Source of the DNA: Streptomyces europaeiscabiei
GTDB taxonomy: Bacteria > Actinomycetota > Actinomycetes > Streptomycetales > Streptomycetaceae
Length of the DNA stretch: 64,000 bases
Direction of reading: 5' to 3'
Assembly: GCF_036346855.1 (NCBI RefSeq)
Contig: NZ_CP107841.1
Span: 4,654,001-4,718,000, forward strand
The notes under the pieces are model-generated. The model made no database searches. It was not told where the DNA came from and was given only the letters and a program-made list of their open reading frames with translations. This document shows, piece by piece, positions 27,969 to 39,020 of this stretch. Every line of letters starts with the position of its first letter. The first letter of the stretch is position 1. The position numbers were made by a program, and so were the translations under genes.

Positions 27969-29381
27969 TCAGGACTCGATCGCCTCGATCGCCTCGCGGA
28001 GATGGCGGACCGCTTCGTTCACCATGCTGTCGGCGAGGTTGCCGTACCCGAGGACGAGGCCGTGGTCGGTGTGGTGATCGGTTGCGTGGTAGGCGGTCAG
28101 GTCGGCGACGCGCAGGGAACGGGAAGCCGCGGCGGTGACGACGGCCGCGGTGCCCACGGTCGTGGGCAGCCGGAGGATGAGGTGGAGACCGGCGGCGATG
28201 CCGGAGACCGAGGCGGCGGGCAGCTGGTCGGCGAGGGCGTGGACGAGGGCGTCGCGTCGGCGGCGGTACCGCTGCCGGCAGGCGCGGAGGTGGCGGTCGT
28301 AGGCGCCCGACTCCAGCAGTGCTGCGAAGGCGAGTTGGTCGAGGGTCGAGGGCTGGGTCGCCGCCTGGTCGGTGTGGTGCAGGTGATCGGTCCAGCGTGG
28401 TGGAGCAACGATCCAGCCGATGCCGAGCGCCGGGGACAGGATCTTGCTGAGCGACTTGAACAGGACGACCCGGGACGGGTCCATGCCCTGAACGGCCGCC
28501 ACCGGACGCCGGTCGTAGCGGAACTCCGCGTCGTAGTCGTCCTCCAGGACGACGCCGTCCACGTGGCGCGCCCAGCGCAACAGGGCGGCGCGGCGCTCGG
28601 GGACGAGCACGGTGCCCAGCGGGAACTGGTGCGCCGGCGTCGTCAGCACGGCCCGGAGGCCCGGGTACCGGGCGAGGTCGTCGGTGCGCAGGCCGCCGTC
28701 GTCCGTGCGGATGGGCACCGTCTCCAGGCCCGCGGCGGCGACCACTTCACGCAGCCGTGTCCAGCCCGGCTCCTCGCACCCCACGGCGGTGATGCCGTGG
28801 GCGCGCAGGGCGTGGCAGACACGGCGTACTCCGTCGGTCACGCTCGTGCACACCGTCACGTCCTGCGGGGCCGCGGAGACACCTCGGGAACGGCCCAGAT
28901 ACTCGGCGAGCAGCCTCCTGAGCCGGGGGTGGCCGCCGGGCGGCGGGTAGCCGAACTCCGTGAACGCCATGGTCGTCACCTGTGCGCGGACCGCCTCGGC
29001 CCACCGCCGGCGCGGAAACGCCCGCAGGTCCGGCAGGCCCGGTGCGAGGTCGAAACGGACCGCGGGAGCCTGGTGCGTCGCGGGCCGGCGCGAGTCGGCG
29101 TCGTCGTCGTTCGACCAACGCACCCGCGTGGCCGAGCCGGTACGAGCCTCCAGGTAGCCCTCGGCGACGAGCTGGCTGTACGCCTCGGTCACCGCCCACC
29201 GTGAACAGCCGAGATCGGCGGCGAGCTGCCGGCTGGGCGGCAGGGCGGTTCCGATCTCGATCCGCCCCTGCCTGATCGCCGCGCGCAACGCCCGTTTCAC
29301 CCGCTCGTGCAGCGGTCCGTCGCCGGGCTGTCCCAGGTTGAGCAGGAGGTCCCCGGCCAGATTGGTCTGCGTTTCCCGCAT
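27969..29381 (-). CDS. MocR/PdxR-type GntR regulator with aminotransferase domain
   Basis: The 470-aa protein joins an N-terminal winged helix (residues about 25-85: LRAAIRQGRIEIGTALPPSR, LAADLGCSRWAVTEAYSQLV) to a class-I aminotransferase-like domain. The latter has VLEDDYDAEFRYDR and the PLP-lysine region FKSLSKILSPALGIGW. MocR proteins sense PLP or related amines and often regulate vitamin B6 or amino-acid metabolism. The start at 29381 is an ATG with no strong binding site visible. It is divergent from a small gene at 29474, and the 92-bp gap is the likely operator region. Confidence 0.9.
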   Translation of the reverse strand: MRETQTNLAGDLLLNLGQPGDGPLHERVKRALRAAIRQGRIEIGTALPPSRQLAADLGCSRWAVTEAYSQLVAEGYLEARTGSATRVRWSNDDDADSRRPATHQAPAVRFDLAPGLPDLRAFPRRRWAEAVRAQVTTMAFTEFGYPPPGGHPRLRRLLAEYLGRSRGVSAAPQDVTVCTSVTDGVRRVCHALRAHGITAVGCEEPGWTRLREVVAAAGLETVPIRTDDGGLRTDDLARYPGLRAVLTTPAHQFPLGTVLVPERRAALLRWARHVDGVVLEDDYDAEFRYDRRPVAAVQGMDPSRVVLFKSLSKILSPALGIGWIVAPPRWTDHLHHTDQAATQPSTLDQLAFAALLESGAYDRHLRACRQRYRRRRDALVHALADQLPAASVSGIAAGLHLILRLPTTVGTAAVVTAAASRSLRVADLTAYHATDHHTDHGLVLGYGNLADSMVNEAVRHLREAIEAIES

Positions 29382-29473
29382 GCCATTGGACAGTATCAGC
29401 GAGCCATTTCTCAGTAACTTCGCAGGTACGAGAGCGAGACACCAGGACGAGTTACGAGGACGAGGAGAATGCC

Positions 29474-29710
29474 GTGGCTACCGTGAGACGCTCCCTGCCG
29501 ACCGCCCAGGCCCACCCGCTGTTCCGCGGTGTGTTCGACGACTGGCTCACCAGGGCCGACGCCCTGTCGGCCCTGCCGAACGCCCCGGTCGTACCGGACA
29601 CGCCGAACTCACCGAACGCCCTCCCGCAGTTGCGGCTGCCCACCTGGCGTCGACTGCGGTCCCGCTTCGGCCGGTACGCCGTGGCCGAGGCCCACGTCGG
29701 ACCACCGTGA
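29474..29710 (+). CDS. small hypothetical protein
   Basis: A 78-aa product (MATVRRSLPTAQAHPLFRGV then FDDWLTRADALSALPNAP) with a compact, charged C-terminus (WRRLRSRFGRYAVAEAHVG). I do not recognise the family. GAGGACGAGGAG lies just before GTG 29474, codon use fits the genome and a strong terminator follows, so it is likely real. It is divergent from the MocR gene and could be its target. Confidence 0.6.
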   Translation: MATVRRSLPTAQAHPLFRGVFDDWLTRADALSALPNAPVVPDTPNSPNALPQLRLPTWRRLRSRFGRYAVAEAHVGPP

Positions 29711-29743
29711 AGAACGAGGGTCACCGTCCGCACATGCGATGAC

Positions 29744-29774
29744 AAGGGCGCCCGGCGATACGCCGGGCGCCCTT
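29744..29774. terminator. terminator between small gene and peptidase gene
   Basis: A 14-bp perfect stem (AAGGGCGCCCGGCG at 29744-29757, complement 29761-29774) with an ATA loop sits between two convergent genes. It closely resembles the stem after serC. Confidence 0.85.
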
Positions 29775-29830
29775 CTCGTTGCCGTACGCGCTGGTCGCCG
29801 TACGAGGTGATGCTCAGGCAGCCATCATGC

Positions 29831-31444
29831 TCAGCCGCGGAAGCCGAGTATGCCGTGCAGGGTCGCACCGCTCGTCGCGGCGGTTCCCGGTGCCGTGCTC
29901 AGCGTCGACTGGGCCGACTGCTGCGCGGAGAACGGCTTCGGGTCGGCCAGCTTCTTGCAGGTGGCGTCGACCGTGCCCTTGCCGTGCGGCACCTTGCCGT
30001 TGGTGAGGTACGTGGCCAGGTACTTGTCGAGGCAGCTGTTGCCGCTCAGCGTGATGCCGTGGTTGCCGCCGCCCTGCTCGACGACCAGGCTGGAGTTCTT
30101 GAGCAGCTTGTGGACGGTGACACCGCCCTGGTACGGGGTGGCCGCGTCGTCCGTCGCCTGGAACAGCAGCGTCGCCGGGAGCTTGGAGTTGGCGATGTTC
30201 ACCGGCTTCAGCGACTTGGTCGGCCAGAACGCGCACGGCGCGTTGTACCAGGCGTTGTTCCACGCCATGAACGGCGCCTTCTTGTAGACCGCCCAGTTGT
30301 CCTTGGTCCACTTCTTCCAGTCGCGCGGCCAGGCCGCGTCACGGCACTGCACCGAGGTGTAGACGCTGTAGCCGTTGTCGCCGGAGGAGTCGATGGCGGC
30401 GAAGTTCTCGTACGTCTCGACCAGCGGGGCGGTGTCCTTGTCGTTCACGTACGCCGCGAACGCCTCGGCCAGGAAGGGCCAGTAGCCGTTGTAGTAGCCG
30501 CCCGGGAGGAAGGTGTCCTCCAGCTCGGAGGCGCCCACCTTGCCGCCCGCGGGCTTCTTGGCGAGGTCCGCCCGCATGGCGTACCACTTGGCCTCGATCT
30601 TCTTCGGATCGGTGCCGAGCTTGTAGGTGGAGTTGTACTTGGCGACCCACTTCGTGAACGCCTTGTGGCGCTTGTCGAAGGCGTAGTCCTGGTCGAGGTT
30701 GTCCTCGTACCAGACACCCGTCGGGTCGACGATCGAGTCCAGCACCAGGCGCCGCACGTTCTGCGGGTACATCTTGGCGTAGACCGCGCCGAGGTAGGTG
30801 CCGTACGAGTAGCCGAAGTAGTTGATCTTCTTCGCGCCGAGTCCCTTACGGATCGAGTCCAGGTCCTTCACGGCACTGATCGTGTTGATGTACGGCAGGA
30901 CGTCCTTGTACTTCGTGCCGCAGGCCTTGGCGAAGGACTGGGCGCGCGAGACGTTGGCCTTCTCGATCGCGGACGTGCTGGGCACGGAGTCCGGGCGCAC
31001 CGGGTTGAAGTAGCCCGGCTTGCAGTCCAGGGCCGGCTTGCTGGCGCCCACTCCGCGCGGGTCGAACCCGATGACGTCGTACTGCGCCGCCACCTTCTTC
31101 GGCAGCGAGCCCGCGACGAACGCGGCCAGACCCGTACCGCTGCCGCCGGGGCCGCCCGGGTTGACCAGCAGCGGGCCCTGGTACGTCTTCGAGGTGTGCG
31201 GCACGCGGGACAGCGCCAGCGTGATCTTCTTCCCGCCCGGCTTCGCGTAGTTCAGCGGCACCTTCACCGACGCGCACTGGAGCGTCGGGGAGTCTTCCGT
31301 GGCGCACTTCTTCCAGGCGACCTTCGCGGCGGCGGCCTGGACGGTGTTCGCGGAGGGCGACCCGCTGGCGTTGGCGGGGGCGGCTGTGAGCGACCCGGCC
31401 AGGACAACGGTGGCACCGCACAGCACGGCTGCGCTTCTTCTCAT
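29831..31444 (-). CDS. secreted tripeptidyl-aminopeptidase-like serine hydrolase
   Basis: The 537-aa exported alpha/beta hydrolase of the S33/Tap-SlpDE group probably removes tripeptides from extracellular proteins. A signal peptide (MRRSAAVLCGATVVLAGSLT, cleavage near APANA) is followed by the oxyanion region LLVNPGGPGGSG. Catalytic Ser213 lies in GYSYGTYLG; Asp in FQATDDAATPYQG and His in GGGNHGI complete the triad, and the C-terminal TAP-like domain is present. ATG 31444 with AGAGAGAAC upstream is chosen; the longer frame reads through the promoter region. Confidence 0.9.
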   Translation of the reverse strand: MRRSAAVLCGATVVLAGSLTAAPANASGSPSANTVQAAAAKVAWKKCATEDSPTLQCASVKVPLNYAKPGGKKITLALSRVPHTSKTYQGPLLVNPGGPGGSGTGLAAFVAGSLPKKVAAQYDVIGFDPRGVGASKPALDCKPGYFNPVRPDSVPSTSAIEKANVSRAQSFAKACGTKYKDVLPYINTISAVKDLDSIRKGLGAKKINYFGYSYGTYLGAVYAKMYPQNVRRLVLDSIVDPTGVWYEDNLDQDYAFDKRHKAFTKWVAKYNSTYKLGTDPKKIEAKWYAMRADLAKKPAGGKVGASELEDTFLPGGYYNGYWPFLAEAFAAYVNDKDTAPLVETYENFAAIDSSGDNGYSVYTSVQCRDAAWPRDWKKWTKDNWAVYKKAPFMAWNNAWYNAPCAFWPTKSLKPVNIANSKLPATLLFQATDDAATPYQGGVTVHKLLKNSSLVVEQGGGNHGITLSGNSCLDKYLATYLTNGKVPHGKGTVDATCKKLADPKPFSAQQSAQSTLSTAPGTAATSGATLHGILGFRG

Positions 31445-31703
31445 GAAGTTCTCTCTGAACGATGGGGGGTTCAGGTCCGCGAGGTACGCGGCCCAGTGCC
31501 GCATGGTTCCGGAAGAGCACGCCGTACAAGAACATATTCGACCAAGACTTGACCGAATTGAGTCATTGCTTACTCTCAATTGACCCACAGATAGGGGCAG
31601 TTGCATCAATCTCGGACATGGCGCCTCGGGACGTGCCACCCCGCCGACGGGGGCGCTCGGCACCTACCGGACGCCCCCGTCTCATTCCGCTGTCACTCCG
31701 CGC

Positions 31704-33326
<1,623 letters not shown>

Positions 33327-33432
33327 TCACCCGCACCTCCCATGGAAGACAGATCACATGAACACGTCAAGGCGTCCGGCACCACCTGATACACCGGACG
33401 CCTCCTCGCCCGTCCCGGCCACCGATCGTCAC

Positions 33433-33479
33433 CGGCTGCGCTTCCGGAACGACTGAGCGGCTGCGCTTCCGGAACGACT
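33433..33479. repeat. 22-bp direct repeat
   Basis: CGGCTGCGCTTCCGGAACGA plus CT occurs at 33433-33454 and again at 33458-33479, ending at the last base of the ABC permease stop codon region. It looks like a small tandem duplication. Confidence 0.75.
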
Positions 33480-34300
33480 CAGCGGCTCAGCTTCTTGAAG
33501 CGACGCACCGCCAACGGCAGGAACACCAGCGTCAGCACCAGCGGCCACACCCCGGCCATCAGCAGCGCGTTCTGCTCGATCCAGGAGTCACCGCCGCCGA
33601 CCGGCGTCCCGAACAGCTCGCGGGTCGCCGCGGCCGTGGAGGAGATCGGGTTCCAGGCGGCGATCCAGCCCAGCCAGTCGGGCATGAGCTGCGGGGCGAC
33701 GAAGATGCTGGAGATCATGGTCAGCGGGAAGGCGACCGCGAAGAGGCCGCCCGCCGCCTCCGGGTTGGGAACCAGCAGGCCCAGCCAGACGCCGATCCAG
33801 ATCAGCGCGAAGCGCAGCCAGAGGAGCAGCCCGAACGCGGCCAGGAAACCGAGGCCCCCGTCGGGGCGCCAGCCCATCGCGACCGCCGTCAGCATCATGA
33901 TGGCCAGCTCCGCGCAGGCACCCAGCAGATCGGTCACCCCGCGCCCGGCGACCACCGCGGACGGGGCCATGGGCATGGAGCGGAAGCGGTCGATGACCCC
34001 CTTGGTGGAGTCGTAGACCACCAGGGTCGCCGTGTTGATGAACCCGAAGGCCATCGTCATCACGAACATGCCCGGCATCAGGAAGTCCCGGTAGTCCCCG
34101 CCGCCGGGCACCTGCATGGCGCTGCCGAAGACATAGCCGTACAACAGCACGGACAGGATGGGAAAACCCAGCTGCCAGGCGATGTTGACCGGCTGGCGCC
34201 GGTAGTGGGTGAGGCCGCGGCGGACGATGTTCCAGACGTCGGCTAGCAGCCAGTACGTACGGCCGTGCGCACTCGGCGCGCCCAGGTCGACGGCGGTCAT
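33479..34300 (-). CDS. ABC-2 type permease, DrrB-like
   Basis: The 273-aa permease with six hydrophobic segments is the partner of the DrrA-like ATPase encoded immediately upstream. Characteristic stretches include [20 protein letters not shown] at the N-terminus, [20 protein letters not shown], the RSMPM loop and [20 protein letters not shown]. Transporters of this type export drugs or lipids. ATG 34300 overlaps the ATPase stop in ATGA, so the two are translated together. Confidence 0.9.
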   Translation of the reverse strand: MTAVDLGAPSAHGRTYWLLADVWNIVRRGLTHYRRQPVNIAWQLGFPILSVLLYGYVFGSAMQVPGGGDYRDFLMPGMFVMTMAFGFINTATLVVYDSTKGVIDRFRSMPMAPSAVVAGRGVTDLLGACAELAIMMLTAVAMGWRPDGGLGFLAAFGLLLWLRFALIWIGVWLGLLVPNPEAAGGLFAVAFPLTMISSIFVAPQLMPDWLGWIAAWNPISSTAAATRELFGTPVGGGDSWIEQNALLMAGVWPLVLTLVFLPLAVRRFKKLSR

Positions 34301-35307
34301 GCGGCAGCCCCCTTCTCCGTCTCGATCTGGTCGTTCTTCTCCACGCGGTGGCCCGTCAGGCGCAGGAACACGTCGTCCAGGCTCGGCCTGCGCAGACCGA
34401 TGTCCTCGACCCGTACACCCTCGTCCTGGAGGGTGCGGGCCACCTCGGTGAGAGCCGAGACGCGGTCGGTCACCGGCGCGTGGACGCGCAGCTCCGTCTC
34501 GTCCGACTCCGGCTCGCCGTCCGAGACGCGGGCGACGACCTTGACCGCGCGCGGGATGTCGGCGCGCTCGGCGACGACGACCTCGATGCGGTCGCCGCCG
34601 ACCGTGCTCTTCAGCCCGTCCGGGGTGTCGTCGGCGATGGCCCGCCCCTGGTCGATCACGGTGATGTGCGAGGCGAGCTTGTCGGCCTCCTCCAGATACT
34701 GCGTGGTGAGCAGCACGGTCGTGCCGCCCGCCACCAACGCCCTGACCGATTCCCAGACCTCGTTCCGGCTGCGCGGGTCGAGGCCGGTCGTCGGCTCGTC
34801 CAGGAAGAGGACGGCCGGGGCGAGGATCATCGACGCGGCGAGGTCGAGCCGCCGCCGCATACCACCGCTGTACTTGCCGACGCCCTTGTCGGCGGCGTCG
34901 GCGAGGTCGAACCGGTCGAGCAGCTCGGTCGCCCGCAGCCTGGCCCGCTTCCCGCCCAGGTGGAACAGCCGGCCGAACATCTCCAGGTTCTGACGGCCGG
35001 TCAACACCTCGTCCACAGCCGCGTACTGGCCCGTGAGGCCGATCCTGGCCCGCACCTCGCGCGGGTGCCGCGCCACGTCGAGGCCGGCCACCGTGGCCCG
35101 GCCGCCGTCCAGGCGCAGCAGCGTGGAGAGGATGCGTACGGCGGTGGTCTTGCCCGCGCCGTTCGGGCCGAGCAGGCCGTGCACCGCGCCCTCGCGGACG
35201 GTGAGGTCGAAGCCGTCGAGCGCGCGCTTCTCCCCGTACCTCTTCTCCAGGCCCTCCGCCCGTACCGCGTATCCGTCGCCGCTCCCGGCGCCGTTTCCGT
35301 CGCTCAT
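34297..35307 (-). CDS. ABC transporter ATPase, DrrA-like
   Basis: The 336-aa ATPase of the daunorubicin-resistance type has Walker [11 protein letters not shown]-loop [19 protein letters not shown], signature [12 protein letters not shown], Walker [14 protein letters not shown] and a C-terminal DrrA-specific extension (about 230-336, ending [15 protein letters not shown]). ATG 35307 has GGAAGGGGG upstream. It is divergent from a TetR-type gene across a 90-bp region with GTAC-rich operators, so its expression is probably controlled by that regulator. Confidence 0.92.
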   Translation of the reverse strand: MSDGNGAGSGDGYAVRAEGLEKRYGEKRALDGFDLTVREGAVHGLLGPNGAGKTTAVRILSTLLRLDGGRATVAGLDVARHPREVRARIGLTGQYAAVDEVLTGRQNLEMFGRLFHLGGKRARLRATELLDRFDLADAADKGVGKYSGGMRRRLDLAASMILAPAVLFLDEPTTGLDPRSRNEVWESVRALVAGGTTVLLTTQYLEEADKLASHITVIDQGRAIADDTPDGLKSTVGGDRIEVVVAERADIPRAVKVVARVSDGEPESDETELRVHAPVTDRVSALTEVARTLQDEGVRVEDIGLRRPSLDDVFLRLTGHRVEKNDQIETEKGAAA

Positions 35308-35330
35308 GGGTCCCCCTTCCGGATCCAACC

Positions 35331-35366
35331 GGGTACACCGTACCCGATTACGCGTACGGCGTACCC
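35331..35366. promoter_or_regulatory. probable TetR operator pair
   Basis: GGGTACACCGTACCC (35331-35345) and GTACGGCGTAC (35354-35364) are two hyphenated GTAC-N3-GTAC motifs within the divergent ABC/TetR promoter region. They are the natural candidates for the local TetR repressor. Confidence 0.65.
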
Positions 35367-35397
35367 AGTTTTTTCGCGAGGACCTAAACTCGGGTCC

Positions 35398-36198
35398 ATG
35401 ACAAGGGGCACGGGCGGTACCGGCGTCGGTACGGAGACCAGCGGCAGCGGCGACATCGTCCGCACCCTCCAACTGCTCTGGGACACCGGCCCGCGCCCCA
35501 GCCGCGGCCCCAAGCCGGGACTCACCCTGGACCGCATCGTGGAGGCGGCCGTGCGGATCGCCGACGCGGAGGGCCTGGACGCCGTCTCCATGCGCCGGGT
35601 CGCCACGGAACTCGGCACCGGCGCCATGTCCCTGTACCGCTACATCCCCGGCAAGGCCGAACTGCTGGACCTGATGCTCGACCGCGTCCAGCGCCCCTCG
35701 GAGAACACCGCCGACCTCGGCGACGGCGGCTGGCGCTCCGCCCTGGAGGCCCTGGGCCGGGCGACCCTGGCCCTCTACCAGCGCCACCCCTGGCTGCTCC
35801 AGGTCAACCAGTCCCGCCCGATCCTCGGCCCCAGCGCCCTGGACGGCATGGAGAAGGTCCTCTCCCGCATCAAGTCCATGGGGCTGACCGACCCCGAGCT
35901 GGTCTCCGTGATCATCGCGGTCGACGGCTATGTCGTCGGCGCCGCCCGCACCCAGCTCTACGCGCAGGAGGCGGAACACCGGACCGGCCTGACCGACACG
36001 GAGTTCTGGCAGGCCCAGGCACCCGTCCTCGAAGAGCTCATGCTCTCCGGCCGCTACCCGCTCCTCGCGGGCCTCTCCGCCGACGCCTTCGGTACGGACT
36101 TCGACCACTTCGGCTTCGGGTTGCAGCGCATCCTGGACGGACTGGAGGTGCTCGTCGCGCGGCGGACAGGAAGCGGGGACGGGAACGGGGAGGCGTGA
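35398..36198 (+). CDS. TetR-family repressor
   Basis: The 266-aa regulator has an N-terminal TetR helix-turn-helix (about 45-90: LDRIVEAAVRIADAEGLDAV, MRRVATELGTGAMSLYRYIP) and a C-terminal ligand-binding domain of the TetR_C_1 type common to regulators of drug exporters (ALGRATLALYQRHPWLLQVN). ATG 35398 is nearest to the operator region; there is no strong binding site. It is divergent from the DrrAB-like operon and probably represses it and itself. Confidence 0.88.
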   Translation: MTRGTGGTGVGTETSGSGDIVRTLQLLWDTGPRPSRGPKPGLTLDRIVEAAVRIADAEGLDAVSMRRVATELGTGAMSLYRYIPGKAELLDLMLDRVQRPSENTADLGDGGWRSALEALGRATLALYQRHPWLLQVNQSRPILGPSALDGMEKVLSRIKSMGLTDPELVSVIIAVDGYVVGAARTQLYAQEAEHRTGLTDTEFWQAQAPVLEELMLSGRYPLLAGLSADAFGTDFDHFGFGLQRILDGLEVLVARRTGSGDGNGEA

Positions 36199-36199
36199 C

Positions 36200-36682
36200 G
36201 ACGAAGCCCCGCGCCGGGGCCGACCGCGGGGAGGCGTGACGACGAAGCCCCGCGCCGGGGCCGACCGGTGCCAGGGCGACCGGCGCAGGACGGACGGCGC
36301 AGGACGGCCTGACACCGGACCGGTCGGCCTGCGCAGGCCGGCTCAGGACGGCCGACTCAGACCGGCCGACTCAGACCGGCCGACTCAGACCGGTCGACTC
36401 AGACCGGTCGACTCAGACCGGTCGACTCAGCACCCGCTTGAAGCCCCATACGACGACGACCGCGCCGACGACGGGGCCGACCGGCGCCAGGGCGACCGGC
36501 GCAGGACGGCCTGACACCGGACCGGTCGGCCTGCGCAGGTCGGCTCAGGACGGTCGGCTCAGGACGGTCGGCTCAGGCCGGTCGGCTCAGACCGGTCGGC
36601 TCAGACCGGTCGGCTCAGACCGGTCGGCTCAGGCCGGTCGGCGCAGGCCGGTCGGCGCAGAACTTCCGGCTCAGGACGGTCG
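36200..36682. repeat. segmental duplication with 14-bp tandem arrays
   Basis: Two copies of a ~230-bp segment follow each other. Each has a lead (GGCGACCGGCGCAGGACGGC..., about 36263 and 36485), an array of 14-bp units of the type CTCAGACCGGTCGG (six units at 36342-36425; ten at 36543-36682) and then CAGCACCCGCTTGAAGCCCC, which is the antisense of the propeller protein C-terminus. So the left copy holds a dead 3' fragment of the neighbouring gene. A further ~40-bp duplication lies at 36196-36266. No gene is seen in 36199-36670. Confidence 0.85.
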
Positions 36683-37690
36683 GCGCAGCACCCGCTTGAA
36701 GCCCCATACGACGACGACCGCCCCGGCGACGGCAAGGGCGCCGACCTTGAAGGTGGAGCTGGTTCCGTCGCCGTCCGCCGCGGTGGTGCCGGAGCCGTTC
36801 CCGCCGGAGGACGAGGAGCCGGAGCCGCCGCTTCCGGAGCCGCCGCCGGGGACGTCCCGCGCGACGACCGAGCTGCCCGACCCCTCACTGCCGTACATGA
36901 TCTTCGAGCCGTCGGTCTCGAAGGTCACCGACTCCCCCTGCCGCTGCAGGGGCACGCTCAGCTGCTCGACCTTCTTGATCTTGCCGCCGTTCCAGTCGTA
37001 GAGGATGCCGCCGAAGTACGCGCGCAGGGCGAGCCGCTTGCCGTCCGGCGAGAACGCGCCGTCGGTGACCTCCAGGTCGGGCACGGAGGCGACTTTCTTG
37101 AAGACGTTCGTGCCGGAGGCGGAGAGGTCGGCCGGGCCCTCGTACAGCGACCCGCCGGCCTCGTTCTTGTCGGCGATGTAGACCCGGCCGGTCTTCGGAT
37201 GCACCATCAGCGCCTCCGCGTCCCGCGCCCCGTCCTCGTACTTCACGACGTACTGCGTGGCCTTGATCGTCTGGTCCTTCAGCTCCTTCGGCTCCGGGAG
37301 TTCGTAGATCCAGACATACGCCCAGGTACCGCCGAGGTTGTCGCCGATGTCGCCGACGTACAGCTTGTTGTCCGGGCCCATGGAGATCGCCTCGACGTCA
37401 CGCGGGGTGCCGACGCCCGTCATGGTGACCGTGGCGACCGTCTCGCCCGTCTCGCTGTCGACGGCGTAGAGGAACGCCCCGTCGTCGCTGTCGTTGTGGG
37501 TCCAGTAGACCCCCGGGTGCTGACGCGACGCGGCGAGGCCGCTCGACTCGGTGATCCGCGAGTCCTTCATCGTGAACCCGTCGTCGTCGGCGACCGCGGG
37601 CGCGGCCGGGAGGGCGGCGAGCAGGACCGCGGCGAGACCGGCGAAGCCGGCGCGGAACCGGCGGAGGGAGGAGAGAGGGCGACGGCGCAT
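36671..37690 (-). CDS. secreted, membrane-anchored beta-propeller-like protein
   Basis: The 339-aa protein has a signal peptide (FRAGFAGLAAVLLAALPAAP, then AVADDD). A repeat region follows with motifs SGLAASRQHPGVYWTHNDSD, LYVGDIGDN, GRVYIADKNEAGG and DGAFSPDGKRLALRAYFGG, typical of NHL/WD-like propellers. A Gly/Ser linker precedes a C-terminal helix (FKVGALAVAGAVVVVWGF) with a basic RVLRRPS end that anchors it outside the membrane. Function unknown. The stop codon is encoded inside a 14-bp repeat unit, and a duplicated copy of its last codons lies downstream. Confidence 0.8.
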   Translation of the reverse strand: MRRRPLSSLRRFRAGFAGLAAVLLAALPAAPAVADDDGFTMKDSRITESSGLAASRQHPGVYWTHNDSDDGAFLYAVDSETGETVATVTMTGVGTPRDVEAISMGPDNKLYVGDIGDNLGGTWAYVWIYELPEPKELKDQTIKATQYVVKYEDGARDAEALMVHPKTGRVYIADKNEAGGSLYEGPADLSASGTNVFKKVASVPDLEVTDGAFSPDGKRLALRAYFGGILYDWNGGKIKKVEQLSVPLQRQGESVTFETDGSKIMYGSEGSGSSVVARDVPGGGSGSGGSGSSSSGGNGSGTTAADGDGTSSTFKVGALAVAGAVVVVWGFKRVLRRPS

Positions 37691-37784
37691 GGCCCCAAGC
37701 CTGCCATCTCGCTCCGCCGGGTGGGATGGGGAGCGCCGTGGGGTGTCCGGTGCGTCGGCGGGTGCGGGTCCGGTGGGGCTGATC

Positions 37785-37877
37785 GCGCAGTTACCCGCCC
37801 CCTGAAAAGCAGGGGCTGCGCCCCATGCTTCTCATGCCCGCAGGGCCTGATCTTTTAGGGGCGCGGGCAACCGCGCG
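37785..37877. repeat. dispersed palindromic repeat, copy B
   Basis: Arms GCGCAGTTACCCGCCCCCTG and TTTTAGGGGCGCGGGCAACC flank AAAGCAGGGGCTGCGCCCCA, the same architecture as the copy at 26.5 kb with about 10 substitutions. It lies in the 304-bp gap 37691-37994, which has no gene. Confidence 0.85.
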
Positions 37878-37994
37878 AGAAGCCCCGCGCACCCGCACCC
37901 GCCGACGCACCGGAACCCCCACGTGGCAAGGTTCACAGCGCCGGGGAGACCGACCACCGCCTACCAACCGGTAGCGATCGTTCATGATGAGCGC

Positions 37995-38678
37995 ATGCTC
38001 AGGTTCATGCCCGTAGGCGACTCCATGACGATCGGGAGCGCGGGCGAACACACATGGCGCTACCGGCTCTGGCAGCACCTGCGCACGACGCACGACGGCC
38101 CCTTCAAGATCGTCGGTCCGCGCGAGACGCTCTACGACAAGGCGGTCGACGCCCCGACGTCGTACGAGTACGCCGACACCGACCCGCGTTTCCCGCGCGC
38201 CCATCTCGCGGGCTGGGGCGAGGGCTGGCTCCATATGGCCCCGCTGATCGCCGACGCGATCCGCGGCCACAAGGCCAACGTCCTTCTCGTCTCCCTCGGC
38301 CTCATCGACCTGGGCTTCTACACCAACGCCGAGCAGACCGCCGAGAACACCCGCCGCTTCGTCGAGGCCGCCCGCGAGGCGAACCCGCACGTCCGCATGG
38401 TCCTCCTCCCGGTCACCCCGAACGTCCGCGCCGAGTCCGACGCCCCCTTCGCCGCCCAGGTCTCCCGCTTCAACGAACTCCTCGCCAAGACGGCCGCCGA
38501 CCTCGACGAACCCCGCTCCCCCCTCCTGCTGGCCTCCCCGCCCCCGTCGTACGACATCCACTGGGACACCTACGACGGCACCCACCCGAACGCCTCCGGC
38601 GAACACAAGATCGCGGCGACATTCGCGAACGCGATGCACGAGGCGTGGGGCCTGGGGGGACCGTACGAGGAGGCGTGA
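37995..38678 (+). CDS. SGNH/GDSL-type hydrolase
   Basis: The 227-aa hydrolase shows block I VGDSMTIG (Ser nucleophile), block III region VLLVSLGLIDLGF and block V DGTHPNASG with the Asp-x-x-His pair. No signal peptide is evident, so it may be cytosolic. ATG 37995 starts directly at MLRFMPVGDSMT as in related proteins; the upstream extension of the frame crosses the intergenic repeat. Probably an esterase or acetylesterase. Confidence 0.85.
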   Translation: MLRFMPVGDSMTIGSAGEHTWRYRLWQHLRTTHDGPFKIVGPRETLYDKAVDAPTSYEYADTDPRFPRAHLAGWGEGWLHMAPLIADAIRGHKANVLLVSLGLIDLGFYTNAEQTAENTRRFVEAAREANPHVRMVLLPVTPNVRAESDAPFAAQVSRFNELLAKTAADLDEPRSPLLLASPPPSYDIHWDTYDGTHPNASGEHKIAATFANAMHEAWGLGGPYEEA

Positions 38679-39020
38679 GGGACCGGCTGCCGTGCGGGGT
38701 GGGAGACAGAGGCCCTAGTCGTTCTGCTTGTTCTATTCGTGCTTCCTGGCCGTCACCGTGCCGACTGTTCACCCAGCCCAAGGACGGCGACTACGTCAGC
38801 GATCTGTCCGTCACCTACGGCGCCGACGTCGACATGACCGCCACCCTCCTCGGCCTCGTCCTTCCCACTGCCGAGTTCCCCCGAGGCTGACCACGTCGCC
38901 CGCGGCCTCCCGGCCAAGCCGTTCCGCGCTTGCCCGGCCGCCTCCCCTTCGCTTGGATGTCCCGGTCGGACGTGACCCGCACGGGCCGCGTCGAACGGCG
39001 TGGCGAAGGCGGGGGCGGGG
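38679..39020 (+). other. gene-poor gap with possible relic
   Basis: Between the SGNH and MFS genes, 38763-38890 encodes LFTQPKDGDYVSDLSVTYGA and DVDMTATLLGLVLPTAEF before a TGA. Codon use is normal but there is no start or family I know, so it may be a 3' relic of a lost gene. Confidence 0.3.
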
